A DNA stretch of 64,000 nt, taken from assembly GCF_022811725.1 (NCBI RefSeq), contig NZ_CP094527.1, positions 5,456,001-5,520,000 of the forward strand, given 5' to 3'. The translations under genes and the position numbers were made by a program. Below the pieces are notes generated by a model that was not told the origin of the DNA, did no database searches, and was given only the letters and a program-made list of their open reading frames with translations. Below are positions 28,006 to 36,355 of the stretch, piece by piece. Source of the stretch: Mucilaginibacter sp. SMC90 (GTDB lineage: Bacteria > Bacteroidota > Bacteroidia > Sphingobacteriales > Sphingobacteriaceae). The number at the start of each line of letters is the position of its first letter. Within the stretch, counting starts at the first letter, position 1.

Positions 28006-29703
28006 TCAATTAGTGCGATAAAAATGAGGTATCATGTTGCTTTTCTGATCTGCCGCATCGCAAGGTACTTCCCTGATTATGCCTGAAAAAATGCGGTTCT
28101 CCCCGTCGATAACAGGACTTATCTTACCCGTTCCGCTGAGCCAGATAATGCGGCCATCATTAAATCGTTTAAAAGCATATTTAAAATCGTAGTCAGTACC
28201 GTTTGCAATGGCTGCGGTGGCTACCATTTTTAACTTTTCCCTGTATTCCCCCGGAACCTGGCCTAAAACAAGCTCGTTGGATAAGGGTTCATCTTTATCC
28301 CATCCCAATATTTCAGCATAAATAGGATTATAATTAAGCTTCCTGGTAACAAGATCAAAAGACCAGCTGCCAATACGAACGGCTGATAAGGCAAGTCGAA
28401 GCATAGCTTCAGACTGTTCTAATTTTAACCGGGCCATCACATGGTCAGTTATATCGGTAGCAATTATAAAAATGCAATCAGTAATTCCCGGAAGGTGTTG
28501 GATCGGCTGGTAGATCATGTCGAAATAACGGGTTTGCATAACACCGTCGAATTTTAAAACGCTCTGTAATTCTGCATTGACGTAAGCAATACCTGAACGG
28601 CGGACCTCATCCAGAATTGCAATAAAAGGCTGACCTTCCAGCTCAGGCAGCGCCACGGCGAGCGGCTGCCCCAGCACATCAGTATTTTTGCCCCAACAGC
28701 TTATGATCTGTTGATTGGCAGTTTCAATGATATGATCGGGCCCTTTTAATATCGCTATGGCAACCGGTGCATTCTCAATCAGGATCCGCTGCCTGCTTTC
28801 ACTTTCCATAAATAGCTTTGTACGCTCGGCAACATGCTTTTCAAGATTTAGAGTTAGTTCTTCGAGCTGGGTTTTAGTTTGTAATAATTCCCGGTGGCTC
28901 TCTTCCAAATCGGTAAGAGCCCGGTTCAGTTTTACGTTAGTTACTGCCAGATCTTCGGCCATGGTGAGTTCTTTCATGATGGCCTGTTCAATATCATCCC
29001 TGAGCAATACCTTATCTGTAATATCATGAATACGAGCCACCAGGAACTTCACGAAACCGTCTGCTACAACGGGCGTAATTTCAATATCCCACCAGTTAGA
29101 TTGCCTGTTATAAAATACCGGAGACGGTTTACTACACTCGAAAGGTAACATATGAACCTTACTGCGAATGCCAATTGCTTTTTGACAAGCTTTGATCAAT
29201 AAATTGCTTTTATCATCATCTTCCTGTAAACCCAATGCCCTAAATAGGGACAATCCTTTCACATCCTGTTTCGGGTTACCGGCAATAGTTTTAATAAATG
29301 TTTTATTACAGGTAAGCACCACCAGGTTAGCGTCCTGTGCATCTATTATTCCTACCGGAATTTCCATATCAATTAAAGCCTGAATTAATGAATTATCAAA
29401 ACAGTTTGTTGAAGGAGCTTCCGCCGCAAAAGGCTCATATTCTGCCAGGCAAAATTTGTCCCAACTTTCGTAACCACAATAAACGGCGAGCGTATTGAGA
29501 GAAAGTAAAGAAGGCGGAAACTTGCTTATCGAAAAACCAAAGATCCGCTTGAGTGTGATCTCACTGATTCCCATCCTCGTTTTTTCAATGATGAGGAAAG
29601 ATAAAAAACGGCAATCCTTTTCCGCCAGGTTTTTAATTCCTGCAATATTTAACGTTTGTGATTTAATGGCATTAAGACGAACTGGATTCAATGACGCGCT
29701 CAT
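28006..29703 (-). CDS. Multi-PAS protein with HTH-like N-terminal domain and no kinase
   Basis: Probable cytoplasmic sensor-regulator. Residues about 10-90 match a small domain that I remember from many Sphingobacteriaceae proteins, with the pattern GISEITLKRIFGF, then SLNTLAVYCGYESWDKFC, resembling a DNA-binding HTH. After it come PAS-like domains at about 105-230, 305-430 and 435-550, the last with a PAC end (GENRIFSGIIRE). A coiled coil (about 235-300, DLEESHRELLQTKTQLEELTLNLEKHVAERTKLF) separates the first two. The protein ends soon after the last PAS, with no HisKA, HATPase, GGDEF or receiver domain. It has no membrane segment. Output may be through the N-terminal domain (inference). Confidence 0.75.
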   Translation of the reverse strand: MSASLNPVRLNAIKSQTLNIAGIKNLAEKDCRFLSFLIIEKTRMGISEITLKRIFGFSISKFPPSLLSLNTLAVYCGYESWDKFCLAEYEPFAAEAPSTNCFDNSLIQALIDMEIPVGIIDAQDANLVVLTCNKTFIKTIAGNPKQDVKGLSLFRALGLQEDDDKSNLLIKACQKAIGIRSKVHMLPFECSKPSPVFYNRQSNWWDIEITPVVADGFVKFLVARIHDITDKVLLRDDIEQAIMKELTMAEDLAVTNVKLNRALTDLEESHRELLQTKTQLEELTLNLEKHVAERTKLFMESESRQRILIENAPVAIAILKGPDHIIETANQQIISCWGKNTDVLGQPLAVALPELEGQPFIAILDEVRRSGIAYVNAELQSVLKFDGVMQTRYFDMIYQPIQHLPGITDCIFIIATDITDHVMARLKLEQSEAMLRLALSAVRIGSWSFDLVTRKLNYNPIYAEILGWDKDEPLSNELVLGQVPGEYREKLKMVATAAIANGTDYDFKYAFKRFNDGRIIWLSGTGKISPVIDGENRIFSGIIREVPCDAADQKSNMIPHFYRTN

Positions 29704-29970
29704 ATATCAATCTGTTACAGATCAAGAATTATAATTTCTTGTTAATTTAAGTTTTCGTTTAGCAGGAAAAAGAATACAAAAATAGGCATATTTTAAACTA
29801 ATAACTTAAAAAATATACTAATTAAACAATATATGAAAAATATAAAATGTATGGCATTCCTGAAAGATGTAAATGAAAATAATTTTCAGGTGCATTTTTA
29901 TTGTACCTTAGGCCGCCATAAATAATTTTTAATTAAAAAATCATCTTTATAATTTAACCTTAACAGCACC

Positions 29971-30438
29971 ATGAATGCTCCTTCCGCACAAAAAAACCTG
30001 CTTTTTTTTCTAAACCGGGTTTTTCATGTGGCATCACATCTTGCAGAGCGACTGGACGAACTCAAAGAAATTCCTTTGTTTGAGGAATTCCAATCTACAA
30101 TCACTGCTGCCATCATTTCGCTTGAACAACAACTTGACCAAATTGACAATATCTTTGCCGTATTTGGAGAAACAACTTCATTATCAATACAAGACCCGCT
30201 GATATTGATAATGGAGAATGCTTTCAGCAGAATATACGATGAAGATTCCTGCCCACCCATTTTGGCACTGCTGGACTATGTTTCTCTTGGCAACTCAATA
30301 ATGAGTGAAGGAAATGCCATGGCAAATCTGGCTTTTACCGGAACCCATGATTTAAAAACAATTGAACCTCATTTAAATACCCCTGCTGTACTTCAACCAT
30401 TAATGATGGCACTTCAGGAAATGTGCAGCGCAGTGTAA
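29971..30438 (+). CDS. Small all-helical protein, weakly DUF892-like
   Basis: Not recognised with confidence. A 155-residue, probably all-helical, cytoplasmic protein without signal peptide. The first half (LAERLDELKEIPLFEEFQSTITAAIISLEQQLDQIDNIFAVFGE) has the spacing of the first two helices in DUF892 (YciE/YciF ferritin-like) proteins, including the LEQ-x-x-x-Q-I-x-x-I-F-x-x-x-G ending. The Glu/His iron ligands of that family are mostly absent. It stands alone between the PAS gene (divergent) and the GntR operon. The helical gene at 50294-50806 has a similar layout. Confidence 0.6.
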   Translation: MNAPSAQKNLLFFLNRVFHVASHLAERLDELKEIPLFEEFQSTITAAIISLEQQLDQIDNIFAVFGETTSLSIQDPLILIMENAFSRIYDEDSCPPILALLDYVSLGNSIMSEGNAMANLAFTGTHDLKTIEPHLNTPAVLQPLMMALQEMCSAV

Positions 30439-30635
30439 GCTATTCACATTTACCGCTATGCATCTCTTGGCCCGAACTCAAGCCTCCCCGATTTTTCCGA
30501 CTTTACCAGCATAGGTATTCCTAATTGACATTAGTCCTCGGGGCAGGTTCAGCCTGATAGCCTTGATGAGGCTAAATGGCCAACACTTCTTTGTTATACT
30601 TCATAATACGAATGTCAAATTATAAAAACCATTTA

Positions 30636-30671
30636 AAACATCTGATGTTTAAATTAAAACATCGTATGTTT
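30636..30671. promoter_or_regulatory. Double palindromic operator of the GntR gene
   Basis: Two copies of the same palindrome: AAACATCTGATGTTT (30636-30650, perfect 7+1+7) and AAACATCGTATGTTT (30657-30671, arms AAACAT/ATGTTT). Centres are 21 bases apart, two helical turns, so two repressor dimers would lie on one face. The second copy overlaps the -7 box. The GntR gene starts at 30690, so autorepression is the simple reading. Confidence 0.8.
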
Positions 30672-30672
30672 G
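30665..30672 (+). promoter_or_regulatory. Promoter -7 box (TATGTTTG) of the GntR-TauE-DUF1634 operon
   Basis: TATGTTTG fits the Bacteroidota TAnnTTTG consensus exactly, 18 bases before the GntR start codon. It lies inside the right-hand operator, and a TGTTTA upstream element lies in the left-hand operator, so bound repressor would cover both promoter elements. Confidence 0.65.
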
Positions 30673-30689
30673 CAGTGTAATTAACGACA

Positions 30690-31340
30690 ATGAAGAATCA
30701 AAAATTATCAGATCAGGTTTCCGCAAAGATCAGGCAGGATATACTTGATGGAAAATACAAGGCCGGGGAAAAAATACCGGCCGAGCCTGAGTTGATGAAA
30801 GCTTATGAAGTTGGTCGGTCAAGTATCCGCGAGGCGATCAAAAGCCTGGCAATGTCCGGTATTCTGAAAGTTCAGCAAGGCTCAGGCACTTTTGTGAACG
30901 AAGTATTGCCGGAAGAAAACATGACCGAGCGGTTACGCGTAGCCGATTTTGACGAGATCAATGCCGTGAGGAAATTACTGGAGGAAGAAATTGTGAGGCT
31001 GGCAGTAGAAAATCACACCCAGGCAGAGTTGAATGAAATTGAAAAACAGCTTACGCTCAGGAAACAGGCAATTACCGAAGAGGACAGGCCCGCCTGTACC
31101 AATGCAGACATCGCCTTTCACCTGGCTATAGCTAATGCATCCCATAATAAGGTACTTGCTTCGCTCTACCAAAATTTCACCCATACTATCCGTACCTTTT
31201 TTTCCAAACGTGAGGCACAGGGCATAGGGCATTTTGCTATGAGCCATCACCTTCATGCAGAACTTTTACAAGCTATCAAAAACAAAAGAAAAAAACAGGC
31301 CCAGGAACTCATCAGGAATATCCTGGATCATAATTATTAA
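30690..31340 (+). CDS. FadR-subfamily GntR transcriptional regulator
   Basis: Ligand-responsive DNA-binding repressor. The winged HTH of GntR type spans about 5-75 (SDQVSAKIRQDILDGKYKAGEKIPAEPELMKAYEVGRSSIREAIKSLAMSGILKVQQGSGTFV). The all-helical FCD ligand domain spans about 85-210, with the metal-binding type residues in D-I-A-F-H-L-A-I-A and S-H-H-L-H-A-E-L. It is the first gene of an operon with TauE-like and DUF1634 genes (11- and 17-base gaps). Two palindromes sit just upstream. The effector is unknown; a small organic acid or sulfonate-related compound is plausible given the neighbour. Confidence 0.93.
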   Translation: MKNQKLSDQVSAKIRQDILDGKYKAGEKIPAEPELMKAYEVGRSSIREAIKSLAMSGILKVQQGSGTFVNEVLPEENMTERLRVADFDEINAVRKLLEEEIVRLAVENHTQAELNEIEKQLTLRKQAITEEDRPACTNADIAFHLAIANASHNKVLASLYQNFTHTIRTFFSKREAQGIGHFAMSHHLHAELLQAIKNKRKKQAQELIRNILDHNY

Positions 31341-31351
31341 TTCAAAACATC

Positions 31352-32185
31352 ATGACTATTCTCACATTCACTTTAATATTATTGGCGGGCGCCTATCTTG
31401 CCGGCCTGGTGGGCTCCCTTACCGGATTAGGCGGGGGCGTAGTGGTAATACCACTGCTTACACTTGTTTTCCATGTTGATATCCGGTACGCTATTGGCGC
31501 GGCCTTACTGGCTTCCATCGCTAATTCATCAGGTGCGGCCAGCGCCTATGTAAAGGAAGGGATAACCAATATCCGCCTGGGTATGTTCCTGGAAATTGCT
31601 ACAACCGTAGGCGCTGTTGCAGGTGCGGTGATTGCTGTGTACACGCCTACCAATACAATAGCTATTCTTTTCGGCGCGATCCTGCTTTTTTCGGCAGCAA
31701 TGACTATCCGTAAAAAAAATCAGCAAGCGTTAACCAATGGCAGCGCCCTATCCCTGAAGCTTAAACTGAACAGCAGTTATCCTACTAAAGAAGGAGAAGT
31801 GAAATACCAGTTAAAAAATGTAGGTGCCGGCTTCTCCATCATGACACTTGCGGGTATCATGTCTGGTTTGCTGGGCATTGGCTCCGGCGCACTCAAAGTA
31901 CTGGCCATGGATTCGACAATGCATATCCCTTTTAAAGTTAGCACCACCACCAGTAACTTCATGATCGGTGTAACTGCGGCTGCAAGCGCGGTGGTTTACC
32001 TGCAACGTGGTTATATGGACCCCGGCATTGCATTCCCCGTTGTACTGGGCGTGTTGGGCGGGGCATTTACCGGGTCAAAACTGCTAACCCGTTTAGACCC
32101 CAAAGTATTAAAATACATTTTTTGCCTTGCCATCTCTTTTGTTGCTATCGAGATGATATATAACGGCTACAATCACCAGTTTTAA
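31352..32185 (+). CDS. TauE/SafE-family (sulfite exporter-like) membrane permease
   Basis: Integral membrane protein for anion export. Two repeated halves are visible: GLVGSLTGLGGGVVVIPLLTLVF (about 10-32) and AGIMSGLLGIGSGALKVLAMD (about 168-188), the family's Gly-rich re-entrant motifs, with about eight hydrophobic segments in 277 residues. Family members move sulfite, sulfonates or related organic anions. It is cotranscribed with a GntR regulator and a DUF1634 gene, a frequent association. The actual substrate cannot be read from the sequence. Confidence 0.92.
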   Translation: MTILTFTLILLAGAYLAGLVGSLTGLGGGVVVIPLLTLVFHVDIRYAIGAALLASIANSSGAASAYVKEGITNIRLGMFLEIATTVGAVAGAVIAVYTPTNTIAILFGAILLFSAAMTIRKKNQQALTNGSALSLKLKLNSSYPTKEGEVKYQLKNVGAGFSIMTLAGIMSGLLGIGSGALKVLAMDSTMHIPFKVSTTTSNFMIGVTAAASAVVYLQRGYMDPGIAFPVVLGVLGGAFTGSKLLTRLDPKVLKYIFCLAISFVAIEMIYNGYNHQF

Positions 32186-32202
32186 AATTTAACCGGTTAA
32201 TC

Positions 32203-32604
32203 ATGAAAAATTTAATTTCAAAACATTTTCTTGCCGATAGGGATATCGAACAGCTTATCGGCTTACAGTTAAGATATGGGGTAATCATTTCCAGCCTGAT
32301 CGTGCTGGCCGGCGGAGTACTTTATTTAAGCCAGTCCGGGCAGCTCCCTTTGCCGCCATATCACCATTTTGCAGGCACAAAGGGCGGTTTTACAAGCTTC
32401 GGTGAAATCCTATCCGGAATAGCAGCGATGCGCGCCGGCGGGATTATCCAGTTTGGCGTAGTAGTACTCATTGCCACCCCCATTTTACGGATTGCATTTT
32501 CCCTGCTCGGCTTTGTGCTGGAAAAAGACAAGATGTATATCCTGATCACAGCAATTGTACTGACAGTGATGATGCTGAGTATATTCGGCGGGCTTAAGAT
32601 TTAA
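32203..32604 (+). CDS. DUF1634 small membrane protein
   Basis: 133-residue protein with three predicted membrane helices (about 24-44, 84-106 and 110-131). The pattern D-R-D-I-E-Q-L-I-G at the start and RAGGIIQFGVVVLIATPILRI in the middle are typical of DUF1634. Genes of this family commonly follow TauE/SafE genes and probably form an accessory subunit; that role is inferred from association. Starts 17 bases after TauE. Confidence 0.88.
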   Translation: MKNLISKHFLADRDIEQLIGLQLRYGVIISSLIVLAGGVLYLSQSGQLPLPPYHHFAGTKGGFTSFGEILSGIAAMRAGGIIQFGVVVLIATPILRIAFSLLGFVLEKDKMYILITAIVLTVMMLSIFGGLKI

Positions 32605-33024
32605 GTGCCGCCTTATTACAAACCAGTTCAAGCCATATTGTTTAATTTAAAGAACTGTTATCATAAAAATTAAACCTTTAAAAATAAGATCCCCTTATTT
32701 CATACGGCTTGAAACATGGAAACAGGCTCCATACGACCCCGCCAAAATCAACCTAACCCTGATCGGGCTGATTTTGGTGGTTCATTTCTGCCCCCCCGCA
32801 AACCTTTGGCAATGAAAAATCGATTTGAATTTAGTTATTACGTTTCTCATTGTAGTTAAAAGCCAGCCGAGTTTTTAGGATTCAATTTGATCAAAGGACT
32901 GAAAAGCTATAACGCATGTATTGAAAGCAGAGTTGATCATCAGGAACAGCACTTTAACATTGGCATGGAAAACCCTTCAACCGCCATTTCTGATAATGTA
33001 ACACCAGTAATGGCCGGGCCATTT
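32605..33024. other. Gene-free convergent gap with a long hairpin
   Basis: Between the stops of the DUF1634 and heparinase-type genes. A 12-bp stem, CCGCCAAAATCA (32739-32750) with TGATTTTGGTGG (32769-32780), has one G/T pair and an 18-base loop. T-rich sequence follows on the plus strand only weakly. It may act as a terminator for the GntR operon. I found no supported gene here. Confidence 0.45.
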
Positions 33025-34965
33025 TTATTTATAAATCTGATAAACAATAGTCCTGACACGATCGTGAAACTTCCCTGTTAGTGTGATGCGCCAGATATCG
33101 CGGCCATTCCACGATTCTTTTATACCCTGGTCTTCCGGCGTAGTTAATTGTATTTTTTCTTTGTTAGCGTCCCATAACGCTGCATCATAATCAAGATAAA
33201 CATTTTTGCCGTTACTTGTTTTAAATATGATCTTACCTGATTGTGAAATATCGGCATCGCAAACCGTCATAAATGTTTGTGAAATACTGTTAAGGTCTGC
33301 ATTCATTTCGTACCGGTCAGTTACGGTGATCCCTTTGTTCTTTTTTAAAGCAACATCGCGGTTCCAGGCCTTTATGCCGGCAGATGCAGGATAAGCTTTG
33401 GCTATATCCATATTCAGCGCCGAACCGCTTCCTTTATTTACAAATTGAACATTTGCAGCAGTATATTTAGTACCATCAGCTTGCTCCTTACCATTTATTA
33501 GAGGCAGATTGTGGTAAGCAGATGTATTAAACCAAATGGTATAACGGTATTGCGAAAATGTTTTACTGGTATAAGTTCCGGAACCTACATCAATAATCAC
33601 AGGTTCGCCATCCGCATAAACAATAAAATCGCCCACATCATTATGGTTATGGCTTTCGCCATTGTTGCCTGCATGAGATGCAAGGAACAAGCCGTTTTTT
33701 GTACGCGACGCCATTAATTGCACATCGCTATACCAAACGTTGTCACTAAGGTTCTCGGCTGCCGGATAAGCGGCGCATTCTTTATCTGCCAACAAATTAT
33801 ATAAATAGCGCGAGCGAAAAAATCGCTGGATACCGGCGTCATGACTGCTCAACTGATGATAGGCCCAGCTTCCAAACCCCATCATCGGTTTTGAGCTGAT
33901 ATCCTTACCAAAACGGTAAATCATTAACGCATCGGGGGTAAGGGTTGCATGCGCATCGGCAACATTAATAAAATATCTACCGGCAATATGTGTCTTGTAA
34001 ATGTATGATCCCATTTTTTGTATAAATGGATCTGCGTAAATATTCACTTTACCCCCTGTGCCATCATAAAGCAGGTTTAGGGCGTCAAAAACGCAGCCGC
34101 CTGCAGCTCCCCAATAACTTGGGCCTTCTTCACAACCACCGTCTACCCCAAGGCCATCTATGTATTGGTCAACAATTTTCATGGCTATATGAATAGCCTG
34201 TGCACGTTTAGTTTCGTCTTTTTGCACAAGTAAATTAGCCGCAATATAATTAGATGCTATCCATGGTGCCCAGTTGTTTAGCCGGACCTCGGGATTACCA
34301 CCGCCCATCCATCCGTATTTGGCGGTAACCATTGGGGTAAAAATCCGGCGGTCTATTTCATGAGCGATCCGCGGGCGAACCAGTTTGGATACTTTATCCA
34401 GCTGCGACCCGACAAGATAGTCTGTCCAGGCGAGTAATGAACCTGTTTCGGCCGAAAAAAGATCTACAACAGGGTCCTGCACATCGGGCAATCCGGCACC
34501 GGCTTTCTGAATACCTAAATGTGCACTTACTCCCCAGAAACTCTCTTCGCAAACAGACCACACGCCATTGACAATCTGATCACTGAAGCGGCCCTTGCCT
34601 TCTACTGCTTCTGCCATTACAAGGTCCTGTAATTTGGCGCGTTTTTCGAAAGATAGTTTTTCGTAATTGCTGCGATTACCATTACGCACGTAATCAAGAG
34701 CAGTAGTGGCAGGTATATTATTAAAATTGTAGTCAATTGCTTTCTCCCCCATTTTAATGAGGTGGTTCACCATACTGTCGGCTAATATACCTCGCCAGCC
34801 CTCCGCCGTTTGAGGAAACGGACGAAAGCTACCTTGTTTAATAAGCGCACGGTCTACCTCTTGTTGAGGAGTTTTCTGCAGCAGATCACGATGTATGAGT
34901 TGCGACCAGCTTTTAAAGCTTGACAGCAGCAATACCAATAACAAATATGATTTTATGTTTTTCAT
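33025..34965 (-). CDS. Heparinase II/III-family polysaccharide lyase
   Basis: Secreted lyase that would cleave a uronic-acid polysaccharide by beta-elimination. Signal peptide at about 1-21 (ending SFKSWS). The N-terminal alpha/alpha-toroid spans about 60-380 (NNWAPWIASNYIAANLL, GGCEEGPSYWGAAGG). The C-terminal heparinase II/III beta-sandwich includes the signature GESHNHNDVGDFIVYADGEPVIIDVGSGTYTSKTFS (about 430-466) with two His and an Asp, then the R-Y-T-I-W-F-N-T-S-A-Y-H-N motif. 646 residues is normal for this fold. It starts 15 bases after the GH88 stop, so the two are coupled: lyase makes unsaturated ends and GH88 removes them. The exact PL family and substrate are not determinable here. 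Confidence 0.88.
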   Translation of the reverse strand: MKNIKSYLLLVLLLSSFKSWSQLIHRDLLQKTPQQEVDRALIKQGSFRPFPQTAEGWRGILADSMVNHLIKMGEKAIDYNFNNIPATTALDYVRNGNRSNYEKLSFEKRAKLQDLVMAEAVEGKGRFSDQIVNGVWSVCEESFWGVSAHLGIQKAGAGLPDVQDPVVDLFSAETGSLLAWTDYLVGSQLDKVSKLVRPRIAHEIDRRIFTPMVTAKYGWMGGGNPEVRLNNWAPWIASNYIAANLLVQKDETKRAQAIHIAMKIVDQYIDGLGVDGGCEEGPSYWGAAGGCVFDALNLLYDGTGGKVNIYADPFIQKMGSYIYKTHIAGRYFINVADAHATLTPDALMIYRFGKDISSKPMMGFGSWAYHQLSSHDAGIQRFFRSRYLYNLLADKECAAYPAAENLSDNVWYSDVQLMASRTKNGLFLASHAGNNGESHNHNDVGDFIVYADGEPVIIDVGSGTYTSKTFSQYRYTIWFNTSAYHNLPLINGKEQADGTKYTAANVQFVNKGSGSALNMDIAKAYPASAGIKAWNRDVALKKNKGITVTDRYEMNADLNSISQTFMTVCDADISQSGKIIFKTSNGKNVYLDYDAALWDANKEKIQLTTPEDQGIKESWNGRDIWRITLTGKFHDRVRTIVYQIYK

Positions 34966-34980
34966 GATAGTATTTAAATA

Positions 34981-36291
34981 TCAGAATTTTACGGGGCTTG
35001 TCAATTTTTGATAGCGTAATAATGCTTCCAGGTAATAGTAATCGGCATAAATTAGCGGTACATCGATCTCCACCCCGTTGGGTAAACTGCCTACACTATG
35101 TTTCAATATAAAAAATCCATTGGTACCTACGTCAGCACGATATGTTTTTGTGCTAAGCGTTTCCAACATTTCCTTTGCAGCGCCGAATAAACGGCTACGG
35201 TCATTACTGCCGGTAAATGTACAAAGCTCAAGAAAAGCTGAACTGGCCACAGCAGCAGCCGATGCATCGCGCGGAACAGTTTTATATTTTGAAGGATCAT
35301 AACTCCACCTTGGATTGAAGCCGCTTTGATTTACGTTGAAATCCCAATAGGGTATTTTATCTGCCGGCAAGTTTTTTTCATTCAGAAAGTAATATGCAGT
35401 CTTAATTGCAGCGTTAAGAAACTCCTTTTTATGCGTTTCCCGATAGGCTACCGTAAATGAATAAATTGCCCATGCCTGCCCCCTTGACCAGGCAGAATTA
35501 TCTGCAAAACCCTGCTTGGTTTCCCTGCTAAGTACTTTACCTGTTTGAGGATCGTAGTTAACTACATGATACGCGCTGTAATCGGGCCGGAGATGATTCT
35601 TCAGCGTTGTTTCGGCATGTTTTATAGCAATATTTTTATATTTAGGATTGCCGGTAACTTTTGAAGCAAAAAAAAGCAATTCAAGGTTCATCATATTATC
35701 GATAATAACCGGAAAATTATAAACGGAATGCCCATCCCACGACTTGAATGAATCCCACGATTTGATAGCGCCAACCTTGGGATTAAACCTGGTAATCAAA
35801 GATTCTGCACTTTTGATCAGCACATCGCGATAAGCCTTATTACCAGTTAGCCTGTAAGCATTACCAAAGCTGCAATACATCATAAAACCCAAGTCATGCG
35901 TGGTGGTATTATACTGAGCCTTTTCCAGGGATCGTGTCCACTTTTCGGCAACTGCTTTCCAATTTTCAGTCTTGAAATATTCATACTCATACCAAAGACA
36001 GCCAGGCCAAAAACCAACTGTCCATTCACCAATATCAGTACTTATTACCTCACCTCTTGCATTTATGGTTCTGGGATAACGGGATATGTCTGTTGCCGCA
36101 CGCAACATACCGTTGTATTGTTGTGCGGAAAGTAAAAAATTCTGATGCACAAAATCGTTATGAACATCATTTGTGCTGCTGGTATCTGCCTTGTGTGCAG
36201 CATGTAACATCATCGGATTCGCCGATAGTAGAAATATATAAAACAATAATGCTTTCAATGTTTTGGTTCGCTTTAAGCTAATCGAAATCAT
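34981..36291 (-). CDS. GH88 unsaturated glucuronyl hydrolase
   Basis: Hydrolyses the 4,5-unsaturated uronic acid left at non-reducing ends by a polysaccharide lyase. Signal peptide at about 8-33 (LKALLFYIFLLSANPMMLHAA). The (alpha/alpha)6 barrel shows GFWPGCLWYEYEYF, THDLGFMMY with Asp133 and VIIDNMMNLELLFFASKVTGN with Asp198. These match the two catalytic aspartates known in GH88 (65 residues apart here). SAWSRGQAWAIYSF and YWDFN are also family features. The start codon overlaps a strong hairpin (36290-36328); no other in-frame ATG would keep the signal peptide. It lies between SusD and the lyase. Confidence 0.93.
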   Translation of the reverse strand: MISISLKRTKTLKALLFYIFLLSANPMMLHAAHKADTSSTNDVHNDFVHQNFLLSAQQYNGMLRAATDISRYPRTINARGEVISTDIGEWTVGFWPGCLWYEYEYFKTENWKAVAEKWTRSLEKAQYNTTTHDLGFMMYCSFGNAYRLTGNKAYRDVLIKSAESLITRFNPKVGAIKSWDSFKSWDGHSVYNFPVIIDNMMNLELLFFASKVTGNPKYKNIAIKHAETTLKNHLRPDYSAYHVVNYDPQTGKVLSRETKQGFADNSAWSRGQAWAIYSFTVAYRETHKKEFLNAAIKTAYYFLNEKNLPADKIPYWDFNVNQSGFNPRWSYDPSKYKTVPRDASAAAVASSAFLELCTFTGSNDRSRLFGAAKEMLETLSTKTYRADVGTNGFFILKHSVGSLPNGVEIDVPLIYADYYYLEALLRYQKLTSPVKF

Positions 36292-36328
36292 CGCCGTTCC
36301 CCTCTCTTAGCAGGGCAGGAACGGCGAT
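36290..36328 (-). promoter_or_regulatory. Hairpin between SusD and GH88 covering the GH88 start codon
   Basis: Perfect 11-bp stem: ATCGCCGTTCC (36290-36300) with GGAACGGCGAT (36318-36328), plus an inner CCT/AGG pairing. On the transcript the 3' arm contains two bases of the GH88 AUG. No U tract follows, so it is more likely a translation-blocking or mRNA-processing structure than a terminator. Confidence 0.65.
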
Positions 36329-36355
36329 AAGGTTCATGTACTATCATTTGCCGGG

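Noticed and set aside
30558..30574. TAGCCT/AGGCTA stem downstream of the helical protein gene
   Set aside because: Only six pairs and no T tract; too weak to call a terminator.
32887..33081. Short plus-strand reading frame of 64 codons before the lyase gene
   Set aside because: It overlaps the lyase C-terminus, has no start context and its product resembles nothing; treated as chance.
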